From an uncultured Sphingobacteriales bacterium (GTDB lineage: Bacteria > Bacteroidota > Bacteroidia > Chitinophagales > Chitinophagaceae), in contig CALKHN010000099.1 of assembly GCA_937991535.1 (NCBI GenBank), positions 1 to 11,527 on the forward strand: a stretch of DNA of 11,527 nt, read 5' to 3'. The notes beneath the pieces were generated by a model, which was not told the DNA's origin, did not search any database, and was given only the letters and a program-made list of their open reading frames with translations. Shown here piece after piece: positions 1 through 6,374 of this stretch; position 1 is the first letter of the stretch, and each line of letters opens with the position of its first letter. Made by a program: the position numbers and the translations under genes.

Positions 1-22
1 CTACCGAACTGCCCTTTTTCAT
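1..22 (-). CDS. Possible start of a further gene running off the left edge (partial)
   Basis: On the minus strand an ATG at 22-20 opens seven codons, MKKGSSV, before the window ends. The short N-terminus loosely resembles the starts of IS4-type (DUF4372) transposases of Bacteroidota, which often begin M-x-x-G-S/K-S/T-V. Taken with the motif at 37-55 this might be the edge of an insertion sequence. Seven codons cannot prove a gene, and the resemblance is from memory. Confidence 0.2.
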
Positions 23-36
23 ATCTTTTGCTTATA

Positions 37-55
37 TTTTAGTCGGACAATAGTG
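37..55. repeat. Candidate insertion-sequence end or other boundary motif
   Basis: TTTTAGTCGGACAATAGTG lies 14 bases upstream of the possible left-edge start codon and contains the odd palindrome GTC-G-GAC. Motifs around AGTCGGACA resemble, from memory only, terminal sequences of IS elements common in Bacteroidota. No partner copy is present in this window, so the call rests on position and vague resemblance. Confidence 0.2.
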
Positions 56-86
56 TTTTCTTATAAATAATCATTCAGCAAAATTC

Positions 87-115
87 AGAATCGCCAGCAG
101 GAGTCAAATGATTCT
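87..115 (-). terminator. Weak hairpin downstream of the last operon gene
   Basis: AGAATC (87-92) and GATTCT (110-115) form a perfect 6-bp inverted repeat with a 17-base loop, starting 11 bases past the stop codon of the last gene. In the minus-strand transcript it is not followed by a U-tract, and the stem is A-T-rich, so it is at best a weak terminator. It is the only dyad I see between the final stop codon and the left edge. Confidence 0.2.
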
Positions 116-126
116 CTCGCCACTCT

Positions 127-1239
127 TTATATCGAAATCCGAACGAAAGCTATGTCAGTAGTATTGGCAGACGCCCCGGCGTAGTAATAAGCCAATACTT
201 CATTATTCCCGAGATACAACAGAGAAGGATGCCCTGCAGAAAATTGTACCATCTCCGCCCATGCGTCATTCATGCTGATCTCCCGGCTGTCCTGTTTGCC
301 CGAATCTCCTTCATACACTATCAACGATGCATCAACCCCGTTCCGGATATCCTTACTTATCCGCACAGTAATGACCGGTTTCATCGACCTGTCAATATCA
401 ATGGTCATTAGTCTTCCGTCTTCCAGAACAATTGGTTGCCCGGGTTGTCCATATATACCGGTATCCCAAAGCGCTCCCCAGGTTTTCCCTCCGTCTTTAC
501 TCCATTTTGTATGGATGTTCTTATACTGATTGGTTACTCCGTCCAGCGTCCAGAAGAAATCAATGATTGATATACCATCTGCAAGTACCTGCGGCCGCTG
601 ATCCCAATAGTACATATTCTTTTCTTCCGTGACCATCACCGGGTCTTTCCAGGTATTACCGCCATCATAAGAAAAAACCATCGCAGAGCGATGTATCCAC
701 TCACTCTGGTCACCTATGGCTTTGTTGATCTCGAACTGACAAATAATTGTTCCGTCTTTAAGCATTAATGGCGGACCAGTTAATGGCACAGGTGCATTGA
801 TACCCACTATCGTCATTAATTGCGGTACAGACCAGGAGACTCCGTTATCATCCGAAAAGCAATAAAATATCCTGGTATCCTTTAATGTTTCTTCAGCGGG
901 ATCATAATACGGCTGCGAAGTATCCGAACAGTCTACCCAGTTCAAAACCATCAAAACCTTTGTGCCACCCAGTGCTAAAAAATAGGCTGTTCTGCTCTGC
1001 CCCGGCACTCCATTTATATCCGGTAGTTTTACCGGTTCAAAAGGCTCATTCCATAAGGCTCCTTCATCATCCGACCAGCAAATAACAGCATGCATAAAAT
1101 CGCAATCTCCTTTTTTCTGTGAAGCTTCAAACGCCGCCAGCCACCTGCCGGAAGGTAGCTTCTGAATGCAGGGAAATGTGTTGCTGCTGAAATGGCGACG
1201 ACTGGGAGTAGGAATGATTCCCTTGCTGATAATTTTCAT
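127..1239 (-). CDS. Cytoplasmic sialidase-like beta-propeller protein (BNR/Asp-box family)
   Basis: This is a 370-residue protein with four clear Asp boxes: SDDEGALW (56-63), SDDNGVSW (129-136), SYDGGNTW (190-197) and SKDGGKTW (247-254), the hallmark of the sialidase propeller. The N-terminus (MKIISKGIIPTPSRRHFSSN) is not hydrophobic and is the natural start of the fold, so the protein should be cytoplasmic, unlike the relative at 10230-11396. The blocks TFPCIQKLPSGRWLAAF (21-37) and RPQVLADG (215-222) fit the BNR_2-like family. The classical RIP arginine motif is not visible, and where the exported relative has Glu...Phe-Leu-Arg this protein has CQFE (167-170) without an Arg. It may be a glycosidase for an intracellular glycoside, a lyase or isomerase using the propeller, or a binding protein. 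It is the last gene of the operon, 68 bases after the FAD enzyme. Confidence 0.82.
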   Translation of the reverse strand: MKIISKGIIPTPSRRHFSSNTFPCIQKLPSGRWLAAFEASQKKGDCDFMHAVICWSDDEGALWNEPFEPVKLPDINGVPGQSRTAYFLALGGTKVLMVLNWVDCSDTSQPYYDPAEETLKDTRIFYCFSDDNGVSWSVPQLMTIVGINAPVPLTGPPLMLKDGTIICQFEINKAIGDQSEWIHRSAMVFSYDGGNTWKDPVMVTEEKNMYYWDQRPQVLADGISIIDFFWTLDGVTNQYKNIHTKWSKDGGKTWGALWDTGIYGQPGQPIVLEDGRLMTIDIDRSMKPVITVRISKDIRNGVDASLIVYEGDSGKQDSREISMNDAWAEMVQFSAGHPSLLYLGNNEVLAYYYAGASANTTDIAFVRISI

Positions 1240-1307
1240 TGTAGATATTTAGCGTTTTCTCATTTGTTTCCAGGGACTTATTAAAGTTTTCTAGTTTACA
1301 ATCTGTA

Positions 1308-2528
1308 TCAATGTCTTCTTTTTGCGACGTTCTTCTGCTGTACAGTTTGTGCAAGGTATTTTTCTATTTGTTCGTTGCTGAAACGGGAGGGTGAAAATGC
1401 ATCAATGTTGACAGATGTTTTCCCTTCAGTAACTAATTCTGCCAATAACAGCCCTGATACAGGATTATAGGCAAAACCGCCGGAATGAAACGCAACACCA
1501 ACAAATAAACCCGGGATTTCAGCTATCGGACCAAGTATCGGCTCTCCATCCATGGAAAAAGTAAGCAGCCCTGTTTTTGAGCTTTCCCACCGGAGACTTT
1601 TTATCGGTGGGAAATAGGAAGAGAAGTTTTGCTTTACCTTCTCTCGTAAAACAGCTTCTTTATAACGCGGATCTGTTGAGCTCAACAGATCATCAAGATG
1701 AAAGTCCATGTCTGAAACCCGCCATTCTTCCCTATCTGCCGTTTCAATCCCAAACAATAGCCGTCCTCCCGCTGCATGTCTGCAGTAACCATAGAACGGA
1801 TCGGCGTTCACGCAGGGAATACTTACAGGATGATGCAGGGGTTCTGTAACATACCGTTGATGCACTACTGTTTTCACAGGCAGTTTCAGACCAAGCCTGG
1901 AAAACAAAACGTTCGTCCATCCATATACTGTACTTATTACAGTATCTGCCTCAATTAATTCTCTATCTGTCATAACACCGGCTATACTTCCAGAGCGTAA
2001 TACAAAGTCTCTAACCGGTTCCTCTTCCCTGATATCAACACCCAATTTGATACAGGCAATTTTTAGTGCTGCAAGATAATCTTCTGGCTCACTGTATCCA
2101 CCCAAAGGGTCGAAAAGCCCTACCAGTTCACCGGAAGGGCAAAGATCAGGCCACCGCGTACGCATCTCCTTTGCCGTCAGGATTTCAAAAGGTGCACCGC
2201 ATTGCTCATACAGAAGCAATAACAATTTTCTTTGTTCCCAGGCTTGCCGGTCCAGCAAATTGAGTGTACCAACATCCTGAAAACTATAGCCGTTCAATTC
2301 AGAAGACAATTCACGGAATAATCGCAACGCAACTTTCCTGGCTTCTATACCTGTTTTACTCCAAAGCAATCCTGTAATGATACCCGCGGCCCGGCTGCTG
2401 GAGCCATCTCCTGTTTTTCCTTTATCAAAAACAATTATTTTGCCGGCTCCTTTTTTCGCAAGCCTGTAAGCTGTACTTAGCCCGGTTACACCTGCTCCTA
2501 TGATTATTATAGTCCTTTTATTAAGCAT
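1308..2528 (-). CDS. FAD-dependent oxidoreductase (DAO family, amino acid/amine oxidase-like)
   Basis: This is a 406-residue cytoplasmic flavoenzyme without a signal peptide. The N-terminus has a Rossmann FAD site: IIIIGAGVTGLSTA (7-20, GxGxxG at 11-16) and an acidic residue ending the second strand (VFDK, Asp35) for the ADP ribose. The motif GSSSRAAGI (42-50) follows, where DAO-family enzymes contact the flavin. Near the C-terminus DGEPILGP (327-334) and GLFVGVAFHSGGF (340-352) match the closing FAD/substrate block of the glycine oxidase, sarcosine oxidase and D-amino-acid dehydrogenase group. The family oxidises C-N bonds of amines or amino acids; members exist that act on hydroxy acids, so the substrate is open. 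A 127-base gap separates it from the upstream gene, the widest inside the operon; no promoter with both elements is visible there. The product probably acts on a compound imported by the symporter. Confidence 0.85.
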   Translation of the reverse strand: MLNKRTIIIIGAGVTGLSTAYRLAKKGAGKIIVFDKGKTGDGSSSRAAGIITGLLWSKTGIEARKVALRLFRELSSELNGYSFQDVGTLNLLDRQAWEQRKLLLLLYEQCGAPFEILTAKEMRTRWPDLCPSGELVGLFDPLGGYSEPEDYLAALKIACIKLGVDIREEEPVRDFVLRSGSIAGVMTDRELIEADTVISTVYGWTNVLFSRLGLKLPVKTVVHQRYVTEPLHHPVSIPCVNADPFYGYCRHAAGGRLLFGIETADREEWRVSDMDFHLDDLLSSTDPRYKEAVLREKVKQNFSSYFPPIKSLRWESSKTGLLTFSMDGEPILGPIAEIPGLFVGVAFHSGGFAYNPVSGLLLAELVTEGKTSVNIDAFSPSRFSNEQIEKYLAQTVQQKNVAKRRH

Positions 2529-2655
2529 ATAACATACATTCTCTTTTCTAACCTGTTGATCGCATATTCTATTTGATCCTAAAAATGCCTGTTAAATTTA
2601 CCTCCGATCCATAAATAACTTTGCTACTATCATGCTGGATTTATATACTATTTTA

Positions 2656-4788
2656 TTAAAGTGCGAGGGTATTATGCCAACGCTGTAAAATTTGTTGTGA
2701 AGAGAGTACTTCAGTAGTAACCAATACATCTTTTATCATGCCTTCCATCAATGCTTCATCAGCGGCTTTAGACGTGTGCTTGTAAGTAGTAAAATTACCA
2801 GACCGGTCACCCCCTATTACCAGATCGTTTCCCAGATATATACCCACTTCATGTAAAGCATCAGGCAAATCGAAATAAGCTTTTACGCTTCTGTCGCTGT
2901 ACAAATGTGCGGCTCCGGCGTCCAGTTGCTTAACAGCTACAGGACTGCCATCAAAATAAAGCACTACTCTGCCGTAATCATACGTAACAGCAATCTGGTG
3001 ATATTTTCCATCTCTGAAATTTACGGGACCGGAGGTTACGCTTTGCCCATTTATAATAAACCTGCACCCCGGCATTGAGTGACCGGAAGGATCAAAGTCA
3101 ACTACCAGCTCTCCTGTTACGAAAGAACCGCTTCCGCGGTAATTGCTGAACAGCCTCGTCTGTTTCATTGTGGTTGGCCTAACCATTGCAGAAAGGGTAA
3201 ACTTCGGTCCTAAAAAAGAGGAACCCGGGATTTCTACAGGGTGATAATTATCTTCTTCAACCGGCCTGAAAACCACAGGATCCTTAAACGGTTGTATACT
3301 CAAAACAGGATCCGGTGATCCGGGTTTTATTATGCTGTCTCCCCGGAAGGCAAACAAAGATGCATTCTTCAAAATGAAACGCAACTTCAACAGCTTTAAG
3401 GCAGGCAGTTTTTTCCCTTTCCAGTTGACCAAGATTTCTGTATTGTTCTGTCCTGTAATTGTACAAGCACTTCTTTCATAACCTGGCAGTACATGTCCCA
3501 ACGCATCCAATACCTCCACCTGTATCTGACCGCTTTTGGTATTTGCGTTTATGTATAAATCTCCTTTTACATTATGTAATAGCTTTGTGGTAATTGTACC
3601 CTGCTTTCCTTTTGCATTAAGCGATGCAAAGCGGTCTTTGGGAAGAGTGGCAATACCAATCGCCGAATGCCCTTGTTCACCAGAGGCATGCGTGATATTT
3701 GATCCACCGTACCATAATTTTACGGTGTCGTGTTCTACAAGCGGATGATTCGTAGAAAATACCATTCCCCGGTCCCAGGAACCTGGCTTTCCTACCGGCA
3801 GGATTGGGATTCTCATTCCGTTAACAGCCTCCTGCCGGGTCCAGCGGATGCCGTCCCTGCTGCTCACAAGTTCACAATAAATAGGTCCATCATTAAGGCC
3901 ATCTGTAATATGGAATATCCATAAAAAGCCCAGGTAAGCAGACTGGTAAGCAAAACCGCTCAGCCCGTAGAATTCGGTACGTTGCCCTGGAGTTGTCACC
4001 CAATGATCATCTGTACTGTCTGGTACCAGGATCAACTGCGTCGACGGCCATTGTTCAAAATCCTTTGTAGCAGTATAACCAACACAACGCCTGTTAAATC
4101 CACTAACAGGTGCAAATATTTTAGGATACCCTATATACGAACGGGTATGCGGATCCCAGTTAAAATTGCCGACATCGCCGGGATCTTTAAGAATGGGGTT
4201 TCTGTATACGTCTTTCCAGTGAACCCCGTCTGAAGAGTATGCTCCCCAGAAACCACTGATCAAATGATCAGGAGAAGTTCTTCCGTAATCATAGTTGATC
4301 AGCTTATATCTTTTTAAGGTGTCTTTTTCCCAGGGTGTATATATAATCTGAGGAAGATGATCTTCCTTTGTTCGTCTCAAAAAAATATTGTTTTGTGTTG
4401 TGCCCTGAAAGTTTATTAATCCAAGGGATGGTTTCTGCCAGTGAACACCGTCAGCACTTACGGCATATAGATTAGTATACTCGCCATTCCAGGCGTGATA
4501 CCACATTCTGTAGCCCTTTCGGGGAGATTCTTCCGGTAAAACCGTACCGTACAAATAACTTGTTGTTCCCTCCCATGGCTTATCTGCTTTTAGTACAGGA
4601 TTATCTCCATACTTAACAAAAGGGTGATACTGCCGTACAACGTTCTCTTTATAATCAATCAGGTAATCGTCAACCATAAGCTCCCACGGACCAGTGAGGT
4701 CTGAATAGTTGCTTTGTGACACAACGCGTGTTACAAACAACAAAAGGAATGACAAAAAAGATAACACATTTACTAAAAGCATCAGCAT
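2656..4788 (-). CDS. Exported propeller protein with C-terminal LamG/concanavalin-like domain
   Basis: From the ATG at 4788 the product has 710 residues. An in-frame GTG at 4830, only 4 bases past the symporter stop, would add 14 residues; I prefer the ATG because it opens a compact signal peptide (residues 1 to about 25, ending RVVSQ). Residue numbers here use the ATG. The propeller resembles the product at 8736-10199: VDDYLI (39-44), PWEG (71-74), SADGVHW (111-117), SSDGVHW (185-191) and SRDGIRW (310-316), then a beta-sandwich (about 409-482) with GQIQVEVLDALGHVLPGY. DRGMVFSTNHP (339-349) is also family-like. Unlike its paralogue it continues with a domain of about 180 residues (523-701) that looks like a LamG/concanavalin-A jelly roll (FTLSAMVRP, YHQIAVTYD, VVLYFDG, IKDVLV), probably for carbohydrate binding. 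It is a likely periplasmic or surface glycan-active protein; its reaction is unknown. Confidence 0.8.
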   Translation of the reverse strand: MLMLLVNVLSFLSFLLLFVTRVVSQSNYSDLTGPWELMVDDYLIDYKENVVRQYHPFVKYGDNPVLKADKPWEGTTSYLYGTVLPEESPRKGYRMWYHAWNGEYTNLYAVSADGVHWQKPSLGLINFQGTTQNNIFLRRTKEDHLPQIIYTPWEKDTLKRYKLINYDYGRTSPDHLISGFWGAYSSDGVHWKDVYRNPILKDPGDVGNFNWDPHTRSYIGYPKIFAPVSGFNRRCVGYTATKDFEQWPSTQLILVPDSTDDHWVTTPGQRTEFYGLSGFAYQSAYLGFLWIFHITDGLNDGPIYCELVSSRDGIRWTRQEAVNGMRIPILPVGKPGSWDRGMVFSTNHPLVEHDTVKLWYGGSNITHASGEQGHSAIGIATLPKDRFASLNAKGKQGTITTKLLHNVKGDLYINANTKSGQIQVEVLDALGHVLPGYERSACTITGQNNTEILVNWKGKKLPALKLLKLRFILKNASLFAFRGDSIIKPGSPDPVLSIQPFKDPVVFRPVEEDNYHPVEIPGSSFLGPKFTLSAMVRPTTMKQTRLFSNYRGSGSFVTGELVVDFDPSGHSMPGCRFIINGQSVTSGPVNFRDGKYHQIAVTYDYGRVVLYFDGSPVAVKQLDAGAAHLYSDRSVKAYFDLPDALHEVGIYLGNDLVIGGDRSGNFTTYKHTSKAADEALMEGMIKDVLVTTEVLSSQQILQRWHNTLAL

Positions 4789-4834
4789 AGTATTTAAGAA
4801 AATAAAAACAATGTAATTGAAGTCACCCACATAT

Positions 4835-6343
4835 TCACGCGGGGAGCCTTCTCTTTATTGAACGGTCAATCATACTAAAGCACACTGCCCCTGCAATTCC
4901 TGCCACCAGGGATACAGGCATGATCCAAAGTACTGTAATGCCTCCTATTCCCCAGAATGCGATAGCAACTGCTATACCTATAGCTAAAATTCCACCTAAA
5001 AAAGTACCTCTTTCCGTTGCCAGGGGAACAAATAACGCCATAAAAAAGAGCACAAATAACGGGGCTACAAACAGGTTTACTACCTTCATAATAATGTCAT
5101 ACAGGTTGCCGGGTACCTTAGCTACCACAAAACTGAGTATCATAATAACAATCCCCATTATAAATGAGAGCTTTTTTATTTGTTGCAGAGATGCGTTTTT
5201 CCGCCCGTCTTTTCTAAAACGGTTAAGAATATCTTCTGATATTACAGAAGACACACTATTTAATCCTGACGACATACTCGACATAGCGGCGGACAAAAGT
5301 CCTGCGATCAATAATCCGGATAACCCAACCGGCAGACCTATTAAAATAAAACGTGGGAACAAAGTATCCGCCTGCTCTGCTATCGGTTTACCGTGTAACA
5401 AACCGGGATTGAAAGTAAAATATGCCAGCATGGATAAGCCTACTAAAGCCAGTAATGTGGATGCAAACATATCTGACAACAGTGCTATTTTAAAGGAACG
5501 TCTGGCAGTCTTTGCATCAGGGGTTGCCAGGTAGCGCTGTACTGCAATTTGATCGGAACCATTAGTGCAAAAATACCATACCAGTACCGACAACATAGCA
5601 TTGGCTAATGTTGTTCTTTGCTGAGGATCAAATTTAAATTCAAATGTCGCCCAGTGTGCCGGCCATTCTTTTGGAAAAATAGCACTCACTGAACCTAGAT
5701 GCCAGCAAACAATTATTACACTTAACAATGCCCCTCCCAGAAAAATACAGGATTGAACGATGTCTGTAACTACTACCGCTTTCAATCCTCCCATTGTAGT
5801 GTAAATAACGGTAATTATGGTAAGCAGCCCGGCTATCAATGGTATATAAGCCTTATCAAATTGAATAACAGAATACAGGGCTACATCAACAGTTACGTAA
5901 ATAATAGTAGCCATCCAAAGCAAACGTAATAATAAAAACATAACTGTACCCAGTAAGCGCACTGACAAACCAAGCTTTTGTTCCAGTATCTCATACGCGC
6001 TGGTTACTCCTGTTTTCATAATGGCTGGTATAATCCACCATCCTACAACAATATACACCAGTGGAAAAGCAAGTGCCCCGGCAAAAATAATGGGACCATG
6101 CAGGATCATCTCGCCGGGAGTGGTTATATAACTCAAAGTACTAACCAGTGTTGCAAATAGCGATATACCTATAGAGACGGGCTTCATTTCCCGTCCTCCT
6201 AATAAATATTCTTCTTTTGTTTTATTTTTTCGTTGGTAATACCAGCCTATTCCCAACATGCCAACGGCATAGATAAGCAATATAGTACAATCTAAAAAAG
6301 GCAGGCCCGGGAAAGATATCTGAAGCAATTTAAACATTAGCAT
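4835..6343 (-). CDS. Sodium:solute symporter (SSS family)
   Basis: This inner-membrane Na+-coupled transporter has about 502 residues and many hydrophobic segments, consistent with the 13 or more helices of the LeuT-fold SSS family (usual length 450-550). Signatures visible are KTKEEYLLGGREM near residues 41-53, TMGGLKAVVVTDIVQ (183-197, the family signature), DQIAVQRYLATPD (264-276) and SAAMSSMSSGLNS (351-363), in the region that carries Na+-site Ser/Thr residues. The family moves sugars, sialic acid, proline, inositol and similar solutes; the substrate cannot be read from sequence. Its place between exported propeller proteins and cytoplasmic enzymes argues that it imports their product. 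An in-frame TTG at 6346 precedes the ATG; I chose the ATG at 6343, and an ATG at 6337 is also plausible. Its stop lies a few bases ahead of a possible GTG start for the next gene. Confidence 0.92.
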   Translation of the reverse strand: MLMFKLLQISFPGLPFLDCTILLIYAVGMLGIGWYYQRKNKTKEEYLLGGREMKPVSIGISLFATLVSTLSYITTPGEMILHGPIIFAGALAFPLVYIVVGWWIIPAIMKTGVTSAYEILEQKLGLSVRLLGTVMFLLLRLLWMATIIYVTVDVALYSVIQFDKAYIPLIAGLLTIITVIYTTMGGLKAVVVTDIVQSCIFLGGALLSVIIVCWHLGSVSAIFPKEWPAHWATFEFKFDPQQRTTLANAMLSVLVWYFCTNGSDQIAVQRYLATPDAKTARRSFKIALLSDMFASTLLALVGLSMLAYFTFNPGLLHGKPIAEQADTLFPRFILIGLPVGLSGLLIAGLLSAAMSSMSSGLNSVSSVISEDILNRFRKDGRKNASLQQIKKLSFIMGIVIMILSFVVAKVPGNLYDIIMKVVNLFVAPLFVLFFMALFVPLATERGTFLGGILAIGIAVAIAFWGIGGITVLWIMPVSLVAGIAGAVCFSMIDRSIKRRLPA

Positions 6344-6374
6344 CAATCAGTCTTAAGAATCACTATTTAGAATT

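Noticed and set aside
1127..1354. A 75-codon minus-strand frame spanning the junction of the last two genes
   Set aside because: It overlaps the ends of two well-supported genes in another frame and has low-complexity polar composition, so it is a shadow.
2529..2655. Possible internal promoter before the FAD oxidoreductase gene
   Set aside because: A TAAATTTA (2593-2600) resembles the -7 element, but the minus strand of this gap contains no TTTG for the -33 position, so I do not call a promoter.
4920..5534. A 204-codon open frame on the plus strand
   Set aside because: It lies wholly antisense to the symporter gene; its I/K/N-rich composition is what the complement of hydrophobic codons gives, and it shows no domain or motif.
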